A DNA stretch of 64,000 nt from Alkalihalobacterium alkalinitrilicum (GTDB lineage Bacteria; Bacillota; Bacilli; Bacillales; Bacillaceae_F): contig NZ_KV917368.1 of assembly GCF_002019605.1 (NCBI RefSeq), forward strand, positions 5,219,885 through 5,283,884. Direction: 5' to 3'. The notes below the pieces were generated by a model. It ran no database searches. It had not been told where the DNA came from and saw only the letters and a program-made list of their open reading frames with translations. Shown here piece after piece: positions 1 through 8,374 of the stretch. The translations under genes and the position numbers were made by a program. Numbering within the stretch: position 1 is the first letter of the stretch; each line of letters begins with the position of its first letter.

Positions 1-1
1 A

Positions 2-238
2 CCAAGTGTTTCAAGGTTAATTAATAATATGGTCAAGCGAGATCTAGTTAAACGAGTACCACATCCAGTTGATGGGAGAACGAATTTGATCTTCTTAACG
101 TCTGAAGGAAAAAAAATGCAAATAGGCCTCATTGAGCAAGCCCAAAAAACGATTGAACAAATTTCTGAAGGAATACCAAAAGAGGAATTGGATGTTTTTT
201 TAAGTGTATTAGATAAGGTCAATAACAATCTCAAATAA
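2..238 (+). CDS. MarR-family transcriptional regulator, C-terminal part (cut by window edge)
   Basis: The reading frame is open from base 2 and continues off the left edge. It reads PSVSRLINNMVKR and then the wing DGRTNLIFLT, which is the recognition helix plus beta-wing of a MarR winged helix-turn-helix, followed by a C-terminal dimerisation helix ending in DKVNNNLK. The ATG at 29 is internal (the Met after RLINN) and should not be taken as the start. MarR proteins are cytoplasmic dimers that repress genes until a ligand or oxidant releases them. The target cannot be told from this fragment. It is separated from the siderophore operon by a strong terminator, so it is probably not part of that operon. 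Confidence 0.85.
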   Translation, partial: PSVSRLINNMVKRDLVKRVPHPVDGRTNLIFLTSEGKKMQIGLIEQAQKTIEQISEGIPKEELDVFLSVLDKVNNNLK

Positions 239-256
239 TGAAATAAAGTTCTAGAA

Positions 257-296
257 ACACATGAGATTCTCAATGGGGAATCTCATGTGTTTTTTG
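257..296 (+). terminator. Rho-independent terminator after the marR-like gene
   Basis: A perfect 13-bp stem (257-269 with 278-290, ACACATGAGATTC and its complement) is followed by a run of T. It lies 18 bases after the stop codon of the MarR gene. Confidence 0.9.
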
Positions 297-431
297 TTGG
301 ATTCTGAAAAAAGTAGTTGTTTAAACAATGAATTATTATTGTGATAAATTGGATAACGATAATATATTGATGAAACAAGGTTATAATTCAATAAAAATAC
401 TTGTCTATGCAATTATATTTTAATTAATCCA

Positions 432-461
432 TTGACAATTGTTATCAGTTAGAATTATAAT
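432..461 (+). promoter_or_regulatory. SigA-type promoter of the siderophore uptake operon
   Basis: TTGACA at 432-437 and TATAAT at 456-461 are separated by 18 bases. Both boxes are perfect matches to the housekeeping consensus. Transcription should start near 468, just before the Fur box at 476-490, so the iron repressor would cover the start region. Confidence 0.75.
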
Positions 462-475
462 ATGAACCATGGTAA

Positions 476-490
476 CGATAATCATTATCA
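476..490 (+). promoter_or_regulatory. Fur box 1
   Basis: CGATAATCATTATCA matches the Bacillus 7-1-7 Fur consensus TGATAATNATTATCA at 13 of 14 fixed positions (only the first base differs). It lies immediately downstream of the predicted transcription start of the siderophore operon. Confidence 0.85.
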
Positions 491-534
491 ACTAATAAAT
501 TGCTATGTTTCCCCAAAACATAATTTAAAGTTTT

Positions 535-549
535 TGGTAATGGTTATCA
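535..549 (+). promoter_or_regulatory. Fur box 2 (weaker)
   Basis: TGGTAATGGTTATCA matches the 7-1-7 Fur consensus at 12 of 14 fixed positions. It lies 45 bases downstream of the first box, in the leader of yclN. A partial GATAAC-GATAAT stretch also occurs at 352-362, upstream of the promoter. Confidence 0.55.
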
Positions 550-635
550 CCATAACATCAAAAGGGATATGAATACAAAAATAGGCACGTAAGAAATGTA
601 GTTTTTTGTACCCGAAACCAAAGTAGGGGAGAGTT

Positions 636-1586
636 ATGAAAAAAAGGTATTTAGTTTTAGCGTTGATTGTATTATCATTCATTTCACTATTTATTGGCGT
701 TTCAGATCTTCATCCGAAACATATACTTAATTTAAGTGACGAGCAAGCTCAAATATTATGGGTCAGTCGATTTCCTCGTTTAGTGAGCATTATTATTGCT
801 GGCGTAAGTCTTGCGATTTGTGGTTTGATTATGCAACAACTGACGAGAAATAAATTTGTCTCGCCAACGACAGCAGGAACGATGGATTCAGCTAGATTAG
901 GAGTTTTAGTTTCACTCATGTTATTTAGTTCAGCTAGTATGTTACAACAGGTAACTGTCGCTTTTCTATTTGCATTAGCGGGAACGTTAATTTTTATGAA
1001 GATCCTTGATAAAGTTAAATATAAAGATGCTATCTTTATCCCATTAGTTGGACTCATGTTCGGTAATATCATCGGCTCAATTACAACTTTCTTTGCCTAT
1101 AAAGAAGGTCTTATTCAAAATATGTCCTCGTGGTTACAAGGAAATTTTTCATTAATAATCAAAGGTAGATATGAGCTTTTATACATAAGTATTCCACTAA
1201 TGATTATTGCTTACATTTATGCAAACCGCTTTACGGTGGCAGGCATGGGTGAAGAGTTCTCTACTAATCTAGGTTTAAATTATAAGAGAGTCGTAAATAT
1301 TGGACTAATCATCGTTGCAGCTGTGGCATCGATCGTGCTTTTAACGGTTGGGATGATACCATTTTTAGGATTAATAGTACCAAACATTGTAAGTATTTAT
1401 AACGGAGATAATTTAAAGAAAAATTTATCTCACACTGCTTTACTAGGTGCTGTGTTCGTTTTAGTTTGTGATATTTTAGGTCGTCTCATTATTTATCCTT
1501 ATGAAATACCAATCGGCCTTACAGTAGGTGTTATCGGAAGTGGCGTCTTCCTTTACTTACTAATGAGGAGAAAGGCATATGAGTAA
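636..1586 (+). CDS. yclN: Petrobactin-type iron-siderophore ABC transporter permease (YclN-like)
   Basis: FecCD/BtuC-family inner-membrane permease of 316 residues with about nine or ten hydrophobic segments spread over the whole chain. The early signature RFPRLVSIIIAG (near residue 48) and the cytoplasmic coupling segment GMIPFLGLIVPNI (near residue 245) are typical of the family. It starts at an ATG behind AGGGGAGAG. The stop overlaps the next permease gene by 8 bases. With that partner, an ATPase and a binding protein it makes a complete importer of the YclNOPQ/FatBCDE type, which takes up Fe(III)-petrobactin or related catecholates. Substrate is inferred from family resemblance. Two Fur boxes and a strong promoter lie upstream. 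Confidence 0.88.
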   Translation: MKKRYLVLALIVLSFISLFIGVSDLHPKHILNLSDEQAQILWVSRFPRLVSIIIAGVSLAICGLIMQQLTRNKFVSPTTAGTMDSARLGVLVSLMLFSSASMLQQVTVAFLFALAGTLIFMKILDKVKYKDAIFIPLVGLMFGNIIGSITTFFAYKEGLIQNMSSWLQGNFSLIIKGRYELLYISIPLMIIAYIYANRFTVAGMGEEFSTNLGLNYKRVVNIGLIIVAAVASIVLLTVGMIPFLGLIVPNIVSIYNGDNLKKNLSHTALLGAVFVLVCDILGRLIIYPYEIPIGLTVGVIGSGVFLYLLMRRKAYE

Positions 1587-2523
1587 TAAGACAAAAATTA
1601 TTTTACTAGCTATATTAGCATTCTCATTAATAGCCACATTTATTTTCTATAATATTGGTAGTAACTGGAGTTATGTTCTTCCGAGACGAGGTAAGATTGT
1701 CTTAGCGATTATTATTACTGGAGGGGCTATTGCCTTTTCAACATTAATCTTCCAAACGATTACAAATAATCGCATTTTAACACCAAGTATTATCGGATTT
1801 GATTCACTATATTTACTCATTCAAACCTTTATTATTTTTGCTTTTGGTTCAACGAGTGTAACGATGCTGAATCAAAACTTGAATTTCTTAATTTCAGTAG
1901 GAGCAATGATTATATTTGCTGGTCTTTTTTACAAGATTATCTTTCAAAGAGAAGGACGCAATATCTACTTTTTACTTCTAGTCGGAATAATTTTTGGAAC
2001 ACTGTTTTCAAGTTTATCGACTTTCATGCAAGTGTTAATTGATCCGAATGAATTTATGGTCGTACAAGATCGCATGTTTGCTAGTTTTAATAATGTAAAG
2101 ACCGACCTTCTGTGGATTTCAGTTATAGCACTCATATTAGTCACTATTTATTTTATTCCCTATATGAAATATTTAGATGTTCTCTCGTTAGGAAGAGATG
2201 AGGCAGTTAATTTAGGTATTAATTACGACTTAGTCGTGAAACGTTTGTTAGTTGTTGTGGCAATTTTAATCTCGATCTCTACTGCTCTAGTTGGACCGAT
2301 AACATTTTTAGGGTTGCTAGTTGTCAACGTGACTTATGAGTTTTTAAAAACCTATAAACATAGCTATTTAATTATAGGTTCAATCTTAATAAGTATAGTG
2401 GCTTTAGTGGGTGGACAGTTAGTCGTTGAGCGAGTCTTTACCTTCTCAACTACACTCAGTGTCATAATCAACTTTATCGGTGGAGTTTACTTTATCTATC
2501 TACTCTTAAGGGGGAGAAAATGA
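1579..2523 (+). CDS. yclO: Petrobactin-type iron-siderophore ABC transporter permease (YclO-like)
   Basis: Second FecCD-type permease, 314 residues, almost entirely membrane segments. The coupling loop GPITFLGLLVVNV near residue 235 parallels the one in the preceding gene. It overlaps that gene by 8 bases and the following ATPase gene by 4 bases, which indicates translational coupling in one transcript. It would pair with YclN as a heterodimeric channel in the membrane. A heterodimer, rather than a BtuC-like homodimer, is typical of the CeuBC/FatCD/YclNO branch. Call is by family recognition and gene order. Confidence 0.87.
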   Translation: MSNKTKIILLAILAFSLIATFIFYNIGSNWSYVLPRRGKIVLAIIITGGAIAFSTLIFQTITNNRILTPSIIGFDSLYLLIQTFIIFAFGSTSVTMLNQNLNFLISVGAMIIFAGLFYKIIFQREGRNIYFLLLVGIIFGTLFSSLSTFMQVLIDPNEFMVVQDRMFASFNNVKTDLLWISVIALILVTIYFIPYMKYLDVLSLGRDEAVNLGINYDLVVKRLLVVVAILISISTALVGPITFLGLLVVNVTYEFLKTYKHSYLIIGSILISIVALVGGQLVVERVFTFSTTLSVIINFIGGVYFIYLLLRGRK

Positions 2524-3281
2524 TGGTCGTTGTAAAAGAAGTAACAAAACAATATGGAAATAAAAACGTTGTAGAAAATGTTTCAGTTTCTATTAAAAAA
2601 GGAACGATTACTTCCTTTATTGGTCCAAACGGCGCAGGGAAGAGTACATTATTGTCGATGGTTAGTCGCCTTATCGCGAAAGATCATGGTGAGATTTATA
2701 TTGAAGATAAAGAAATTGGTCAGTGTAAAAGTGGTGATTTGGCGAAGAAAATTTCAATTTTAAAGCAATCAAATAATATAAATATACGCTTAACGGTTCG
2801 AGAACTTGTCTCATTTGGACGCTTTCCATACTCGCAAGGTCGACTTTCGAAAGCGGACTGGAAGTATGTTGATGAAGCCATAGAATATATGGAACTTGGC
2901 GATATGCAACATAAATATTTAGAGCAATTAAGTGGTGGTCAACGACAACGCGCTTATATTGCAATGGTTATCGCTCAAGATACAGAATATATTCTTCTTG
3001 ATGAACCACTAAATAACTTAGATATGAAGCATTCCGTACAAATTATGCAAGTGTTAAGAAGGCTAGTAGATGAGTTAGGCAAAACAGTTGTAATCGTCAT
3101 TCACGACATTAATTTTGCTTCCTGTTACTCAGACCATATTGTTGCTCTTAAAGATGGCAAGATTGTAAAAGAGGGGACAACACCTGAAATTATTAATCCA
3201 GCTGTTTTAAAAGAAATATACGATATGGATATACATATTGAGAACATCAATCAAAATCGTATTTGCGTATATTTCTCTTAG
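2520..3281 (+). CDS. yclP: Iron-siderophore ABC transporter ATP-binding protein (YclP-like)
   Basis: ABC ATPase of 253 residues. Visible motifs are Walker A GPNGAGKST at 35-43, the signature LSGGQRQR from 137, Walker B ILLDEP ending at residue 163 and the switch histidine in VIVIHD near 195. It is cytoplasmic and powers the YclNO permease pair. The start ATG overlaps the stop of the permease gene (ATGA); a second ATG follows at once at 2523 and is an equally good start. Siderophore-type ATPases of this size lack extra C-terminal domains, as here. Substrate specificity is inferred from the operon. Confidence 0.9.
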   Translation: MMVVVKEVTKQYGNKNVVENVSVSIKKGTITSFIGPNGAGKSTLLSMVSRLIAKDHGEIYIEDKEIGQCKSGDLAKKISILKQSNNINIRLTVRELVSFGRFPYSQGRLSKADWKYVDEAIEYMELGDMQHKYLEQLSGGQRQRAYIAMVIAQDTEYILLDEPLNNLDMKHSVQIMQVLRRLVDELGKTVVIVIHDINFASCYSDHIVALKDGKIVKEGTTPEIINPAVLKEIYDMDIHIENINQNRICVYFS

Positions 3282-3496
3282 GTTATTATCCACTTTTGAT
3301 TTTGTGTATAAAGAGTGTCTCTTTAAAGGTAATTTGCGTGCACTAATATGGCCAAATTGGGTTCTAAAACTGCGCAGTAGAACACGAAAACGAGCTGTTG
3401 AGGTACACAGGGTAACAAACGATTATCGAGGCTATCAATATACTACATAATCAAACAAAATATATAAAATCCAAACACATATAGGAGTGAGAAGTA

Positions 3497-4480
3497 GTGA
3501 AAAGATTACTTTTGTTAGTGATATCCTTTGTTTTATTAATTACTTTAGCCGCTTGCGGTGAGAGTGCAACAACTACAGGAAGTGAGCCAGAGACTGAGCC
3601 ACAAGATGACGCTGAAACGACTGAAATCATAGAAGAAGAACCGACGCAATTAGTATTTGAACACTTATTAGGTGAAACAACAGTTGATGTAAATCCAGAA
3701 AAAGTCGTTGTCTTTGACTTTGGAATACTTGATTCTTTAGATAAATTAGGCGTTGAAGTTACAGGAGTACCACAGGTGAATATCCCTCCGTATCTATCAA
3801 AATATGAAGATGAAGAATATGAAAATGTAGGTAGTTTAAAAGAACTAGATTTTGAGAAGATTGCTGAAATTGATCCAGACTTAATTATTATTTCTGGAAG
3901 ACAACAAGAAGCTTATGAAGAGTTAAGCAAAATTGCTCCAACGCTTTATATGGCCCTTGATACTTCTAACTATATGGAGTCATTTGAAGAAAATATGAAT
4001 CGTTTAGGTCAAATCTTTGGTCTAGAAGAAGAAGTGGATGCTGAACTTACTGTCATTAAAGATGCAATTACAGAATTAAATGAAAAAGTATCTGCTACTG
4101 ATAGCAAAGGTTTAGTTGTGTTAGCGAATCAAGGTAACATTAGTGCATATGGAGCAGGTTCACGATTTGGAATTATTCATGATGAATTTGGATTAACTCC
4201 AGTCGATGAGAATATTGATGTTTCTACACATGGTATGAACGTATCATTTGAATATATCGTCGAGCAAGATCCAGATTATTTATTAGTTGTTGATCGTGAT
4301 CAAGTTGTTGCTGGAGAAGCTGCAGCACAACAAACAATTGAGAACGAACTAGTACAAAGCACAAAGGCTTATCAAAATGGCAACATCATTTACCTTGATC
4401 CGAACTACTGGTACCTTTCTGGTGGTGGACTTGTTTCGGTTTCGGAAATGGTGAAAGCCATTGATGAAGTAATTCAATAG
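3497..4480 (+). CDS. yclQ: Siderophore-binding lipoprotein (YclQ-like)
   Basis: Solute-binding protein of the ABC importer, 327 residues. A signal peptide ends in a lipobox LAAC with the lipidated Cys at 20, followed by a Thr/Glu-rich linker to about residue 48 and then a periplasmic-binding-protein (helical backbone, class III) fold. The segment FDFGILDSLDKLGVEVTGV is typical of the FatB/YclQ/CeuE group that binds petrobactin-like catecholates. It starts with GTG behind AGGAGTGAG. The gap of 215 bases from the ATPase gene has no convincing terminator, so it is likely co-transcribed and possibly boosted by its own promoter. A terminator follows. Confidence 0.88.
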   Translation: MKRLLLLVISFVLLITLAACGESATTTGSEPETEPQDDAETTEIIEEEPTQLVFEHLLGETTVDVNPEKVVVFDFGILDSLDKLGVEVTGVPQVNIPPYLSKYEDEEYENVGSLKELDFEKIAEIDPDLIIISGRQQEAYEELSKIAPTLYMALDTSNYMESFEENMNRLGQIFGLEEEVDAELTVIKDAITELNEKVSATDSKGLVVLANQGNISAYGAGSRFGIIHDEFGLTPVDENIDVSTHGMNVSFEYIVEQDPDYLLVVDRDQVVAGEAAAQQTIENELVQSTKAYQNGNIIYLDPNYWYLSGGGLVSVSEMVKAIDEVIQ

Positions 4481-4492
4481 GTAAATATTCCC

Positions 4493-4527
4493 CCTATCTT
4501 CGACACTGTGTCGGAGGTAGGTTTTTT
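4493..4527 (+). terminator. Terminator of the siderophore uptake operon
   Basis: A 13-bp stem with G-U pairs (4493-4505 with 4509-4521) and a 3-base loop is followed by six T. It lies 12 bases after the yclQ stop. Confidence 0.85.
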
Positions 4528-4731
4528 ACATTCATGAGAAAAGACATCTATTAAAGAACGGGTATGAACGAAATAGAAAATGATGGAGTTATAGTCTGAG
4601 TAACTAGTATGCTAGGATCGGATTGACTTTGTCGGAAGGTGTGAGATATTGACAAAAAATATATATGAATTTCAAAGGGCAATTCTGGTAGAATAATAAA
4701 ATCAAAATAAAAAATAGAGGAACTGTACCTA

Positions 4732-6390
4732 ATGAAAAAAATGATTTTTTCTAGCATATTTGTTTTTGTTATTGTTTTAGTAACATGTGTTAGTTTTTAT
4801 TATTTACAAGAGAGAACAAGCGAGACAAGTTCATTAATAAAGTATGATGAACATAGTCTGAAGGATGGAGCTTTACTAGATAAAGGAACTTCGGAAGTGC
4901 GATTTGATAAGCAAGAGGAATATCCTGTAGTGATGCATATTCCAAAATACAAACATGATAATATTAGTTTTCAAATAACAGGGCCTAATCAGATAACAAC
5001 GTTTCACACAGAAGAACTTCCGATGACATTTCCAGATATTTATACAGACGTCCAGGGAGTATTAACTTTTAGAGGGAATGCTTTACGAGATGCCCCAGCT
5101 TTTGGAAAAGTTAATGAAGAAACTTCTTCATTGGCCATTGATTGGAACTTCCAGACTTCAGCAAGTCCGAGGTGGGGTGGAGGAGCAGGGTGGACAGGAC
5201 AACCTGTGTTAATCAAATGGGATGATGAAGTGAAAGCTATGATGAATTTACATGAAGATTATAAGAAAAAGGAAGATTTTGTCGAAGTGATCCAAGGCTC
5301 GTTAGACGGAAATGTTTATTTTTTAGACTTAGCTTCGGGTGAACAAACAAGAAAGCCAATCAATGTCGATAATCCAATTAAAGGTAGTGTCTCAGTCGAT
5401 CCAAGAGGATACCCGCTTCTTTACGTAGGGCAAGGGATTCCTCAAGTCGGTCATATCGGTTTTTATATTTATAGTTTAATAGATGGTGAATTACTACACT
5501 TTGTCCCTGGAATGGATTCGTTTGCGTACAGAGAATGGGGTGCATTTGATAGTTCAGCTGTAGTCAACCGGATGACGGACACTTTCTTTGTAGGGGGCGA
5601 AAATGGCCTATTCTATTCTTTAAAACTAAACACCAATTTTGATAGAGAGAGTGAAACAATCTCCATCAAACCAGAAACGATAAAACTCCGTTATAAAGTA
5701 AATGGTAATAGGTATCAAGGAATTGAAAATTCATTAGCAATTTATCGAAACTTAGCCTTTTTTGCAGATAACGGTGGAAGTGTGCAGGCACTAGATTTAA
5801 CGAAAAATAAAACGGTTTGGGCTTCTGAGCCAACCGATGATACAGATGCAACGATTGTTCTTGGAATTGAACATGAAATCCCATTTCTGTATACTGGAAC
5901 AGAAGTGGATAAACAAGGACATAATGGGAAAGCCATGTTACGGAAAATTAATGGAATTTCAGGAGACGTTGTTTGGCATAAAGATTATCCTGCCTTTTTT
6001 AACGACGGGGTAAATGGTGGTTTATTAGCGACTCCTATTATGGGACAAAAGGATATTGAAAATGTTGTGATTTTTACAATCGCTCGCTATCAAACGATGA
6101 ATGGTGGAGTGATGGTTGCTTTAGATAAGTTGACAGGTGACGAAGTATGGCGTTGGGATATGCCGAATTACGCTTGGTCGTCACCAGTCGATGTTTATAG
6201 TAAGAATGGAAATTCATATATTATTCAAGCTGACTCTGTAGGTAATATTCATTTACTAGAAGGAGCAACAGGAGAGTTGTTAGATAAAATAAGTATTGGC
6301 TCAAATATTGAAGCCTCACCCGCGGTTTTTAACGATACTTTAGTCGTTGCTTCACGTGGGGGGACAATTTATGGAGTGAAGATTAAATGA
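4732..6390 (+). CDS. Membrane-anchored PQQ-like beta-propeller repeat protein
   Basis: 552 residues with one N-terminal membrane segment (about 4-24) that has no lipobox Cys in the right place, so the protein is probably anchored with the body outside the cell. From about residue 110 there are repeated blades of the type GNVYFLDLASGE, GSVQALDLTKNKTVWAS, GGVMVALDKLTGDEVWRWDM and GNIHLLEGATGELL, which are PQQ/WD-like beta-propeller repeats. No dehydrogenase catalytic motifs or PQQ-ligand set could be identified, so the fold is clear but the function is not. Such proteins usually act in surface protein assembly or ligand binding. It stands alone between two terminators; a ribosome binding site GAGGAACTG precedes the ATG. 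Confidence 0.75.
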   Translation: MKKMIFSSIFVFVIVLVTCVSFYYLQERTSETSSLIKYDEHSLKDGALLDKGTSEVRFDKQEEYPVVMHIPKYKHDNISFQITGPNQITTFHTEELPMTFPDIYTDVQGVLTFRGNALRDAPAFGKVNEETSSLAIDWNFQTSASPRWGGGAGWTGQPVLIKWDDEVKAMMNLHEDYKKKEDFVEVIQGSLDGNVYFLDLASGEQTRKPINVDNPIKGSVSVDPRGYPLLYVGQGIPQVGHIGFYIYSLIDGELLHFVPGMDSFAYREWGAFDSSAVVNRMTDTFFVGGENGLFYSLKLNTNFDRESETISIKPETIKLRYKVNGNRYQGIENSLAIYRNLAFFADNGGSVQALDLTKNKTVWASEPTDDTDATIVLGIEHEIPFLYTGTEVDKQGHNGKAMLRKINGISGDVVWHKDYPAFFNDGVNGGLLATPIMGQKDIENVVIFTIARYQTMNGGVMVALDKLTGDEVWRWDMPNYAWSSPVDVYSKNGNSYIIQADSVGNIHLLEGATGELLDKISIGSNIEASPAVFNDTLVVASRGGTIYGVKIK

Positions 6391-6399
6391 ATTGGGAAA

Positions 6400-6434
6400 A
6401 CATCGTGGGTAGGAAAATACTCACGATGTTTTTT
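6400..6434 (+). terminator. Terminator after the beta-propeller gene
   Basis: A 12-bp stem starting ACATCGTG at 6400 pairs with a copy ending at 6429 and is followed by T residues. The converging minus-strand gene ends at 6445. Confidence 0.85.
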
Positions 6435-6444
6435 AAATTTGCTA

Positions 6445-6783
6445 TTATTTAATAAACCATACTTTCGTTATTTTGTCTTCTTCGACTTCATAAATCGCGA
6501 TCGCAAATACGTCTATTCCATTTTCTCTTCCAGTAACATGTTCATGATCAGTTACGATGTTGTTATTAACCATCCTAGAAAGTAGTTCGGCGTGTTGATT
6601 AGGATTTTCTTTAAATAGCTGACTATATCGTTCACTCATCTTGTCTAAACCCGTATATAATAATTTTGAAGGGAATTCATAAATAGAAACATCTTCATGA
6701 TAAACGGCTAGGAAGTTTTCGATATTTTGTTTGTTGTAGGCGTCTAGTTGTTTTTGAGCTAACATTGCTGCTTTATTTTTCAT
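6445..6783 (-). CDS. SnoaL/NTF2-like small protein
   Basis: 112 residues resembling the NTF2-like superfamily of small alpha+beta barrel proteins. An N-terminal helix AQKQLDAYNKQNIENFLAVYHEDVSIYEFPS is followed by GLDKMSERYSQLF and a beta-rich C-terminal half ending DKITKVWFIK, which is the usual layout of the SnoaL/steroid-isomerase-like family. Members include isomerases, hydrolases and unknown ligand binders. The sequence does not identify a substrate. It starts at an ATG with AGAGGATC upstream and appears monocistronic. Confidence 0.7.
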   Translation of the reverse strand: MKNKAAMLAQKQLDAYNKQNIENFLAVYHEDVSIYEFPSKLLYTGLDKMSERYSQLFKENPNQHAELLSRMVNNNIVTDHEHVTGRENGIDVFAIAIYEVEEDKITKVWFIK

Positions 6784-6899
6784 AGTGATCCTCTTTTCTA
6801 TTATGTGATGGGATCTTTTATTAATAATTCTTTATTGAACTATTCACAATACGGTTTATCCAAAAAAATTTTAAACGTTTACGATTAGCCTATTTCCTT

Positions 6900-7661
6900 T
6901 TATTTTCTAATCCAAATTTCTTGCTCTTCCATCACACTATTTTCATACGCTTGTGCGATCCCCATTACTTGGATCGCACTTTTTTGAACTGTTTTATATT
7001 TTACCGTTAAGTGAAAATCATCGTAAAAAGGGAACGGATTGAACTTTATTTCATTCGCATTATGCCATTCAGCGATAAAAGGATGCTTGCCATCATTAAA
7101 AATTTCACTGTTCGTAAATCCATTCCTAAACCACGGATGTTCCTTATCCTTCTTTGTTCCAGGTTCATTTATACAAATATATAAGGATACATCATCACAA
7201 AATTGAAGTAAGCGGAAATGTTCTAAAAGTAATTCGTGGTTAGGGTCCTGTAAATGCTCTTTAATATTAGTTTGTCTCCTCCTTTCTTCATGTAAAAAAT
7301 GAATGCTATTTTTATCACTAGTGGAAGAAAAAAAGGAGCAATAATGTAGGCTACATAATAAGCTAGCATACCGATTTCCCTTTTCGATTTCATCTAGTCC
7401 GAGTTTATAAAATGCCAATTTTGGAATGAGGGGAAAATCTGAAAATGAATAAGGTGTGTTCGTTTGATCATTCCATATTGGCCTATCGTCTAAACCGATC
7501 CAACTTCGATCGTGTTCATAAGCGGCAAAAACTAAGTCTTCAAAGAAATGAAGAGTTGATAGTAAATCAGACTGAAAATGTTTAGCGACTTCTCCTGATA
7601 GGAAGGCATGGTCATGTTGTTTAATCATAATAAATGCATCATTTGTTTCACGGATAATCAA
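6900..7661 (-). CDS. DUF3891 family protein
   Basis: About 253 residues. The opening MIIRETNDAFIMIKQHDHAFLSGEVAKHF and the later AAYEHDRSWIGLDDRPIW match the DUF3891 family as I remember it. Conserved His-Asp pairs (QHDH, EHDR) suggest a metal-binding, HD-like active site, but no enzyme activity is known to me. The start is placed at TTG 7661, so that the protein begins at the conserved MIIRE; an AAGGAG lies about 11 bases upstream. The frame stays open to a GTG at 7682, but that GTG would sit on top of the ribosome binding site. No operon partner is adjacent. Confidence 0.7.
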   Translation of the reverse strand: MIIRETNDAFIMIKQHDHAFLSGEVAKHFQSDLLSTLHFFEDLVFAAYEHDRSWIGLDDRPIWNDQTNTPYSFSDFPLIPKLAFYKLGLDEIEKGNRYASLLCSLHYCSFFSSTSDKNSIHFLHEERRRQTNIKEHLQDPNHELLLEHFRLLQFCDDVSLYICINEPGTKKDKEHPWFRNGFTNSEIFNDGKHPFIAEWHNANEIKFNPFPFYDDFHLTVKYKTVQKSAIQVMGIAQAYENSVMEEQEIWIRK

Positions 7662-7869
7662 TGTTATAAACACTCCTTCCACGGTATGAATTACTACTAT
7701 TGTACCGATGTTATAAAAATGATCAAAGTAAAACGCGAGAAGATTATGATCATTTACTTAATACTAGTTATAAAGCATATAACGATGAATAAAGGGTATA
7801 TTAAATGAAAGGGTAAAAAGAAGAACGAAAAGTTTTTTAACTAATAAATGTACCAATAAGGAGAGATTT

Positions 7870-8190
7870 ATGGCTAAACGAAATAGTAATGGACCAGGAT
7901 TGGTGATTGGAACCCTTGTCGGTGCGATGATTGGAGCTACAGGTGCGCTATTACTTGCTCCAAAAAGAGGCGAGGAGGTTCGGAAAGATCTTGTTGAACG
8001 ATTGAATATTACGCCCACTGAAAATAAGCCTCTGTCACATATGATCCTTGAGATGGGAAGTGAGTGGGAGTATGATTTTTTTGAAGATGATGAGAATCAA
8101 ACTTCTTCGGTACAAGAAGATCAAGGTGGCGGCGACGTAGGCTATGTGGTAAATGATATGTTGGACAATATGGAAGAACAAAGAGGCTGA
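7870..8190 (+). CDS. YtxH domain-containing protein
   Basis: 106 residues. The N-terminal glycine-rich membrane segment GLVIGTLVGAMIGATGALLLAPKRGEEVRKDL (about 10-40) is the hallmark of YtxH/YtxG-like general-stress proteins, in which a short hydrophobic hairpin is followed by a soluble helix. The C-terminal half is acidic and rich in Asp, Glu and Gln (DFFEDDENQ), unlike the coiled-coil tail of the best-known members. The protein is probably membrane-attached. The start ATG has AAGGAGAG seven bases upstream. The terminator stem begins inside the last codons. Confidence 0.75.
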   Translation: MAKRNSNGPGLVIGTLVGAMIGATGALLLAPKRGEEVRKDLVERLNITPTENKPLSHMILEMGSEWEYDFFEDDENQTSSVQEDQGGGDVGYVVNDMLDNMEEQRG

Positions 8191-8221
8191 ATTTAAGGTC
8201 TGTCTCTTTGTTCTTTCTTTG
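8174..8221 (+). terminator. Terminator overlapping the end of the YtxH gene
   Basis: AAGAACAAAGAG at 8174-8185 pairs with its complement at 8204-8215 across an 18-base loop and is followed by a T-rich tract. The left arm is coding sequence. Confidence 0.7.
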
Positions 8222-8374
8222 TACTCAAGGAAAGTTTATTCCGTAAAAGGTAATGTATGAGAAAGACAATAATTTTTCGCCATTCTTGGTGGAAAATCGT
8301 GATTTTTTAATATTTACGTAACCTCTTAACACTTTTTACATACTTTTGTTTTACGATGAAAAATAATTAACATA

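Noticed and set aside
3238-3450. 70-codon ORF after yclP
   Set aside because: It starts inside yclP without a ribosome binding site, and the residues show no domain or regular composition.
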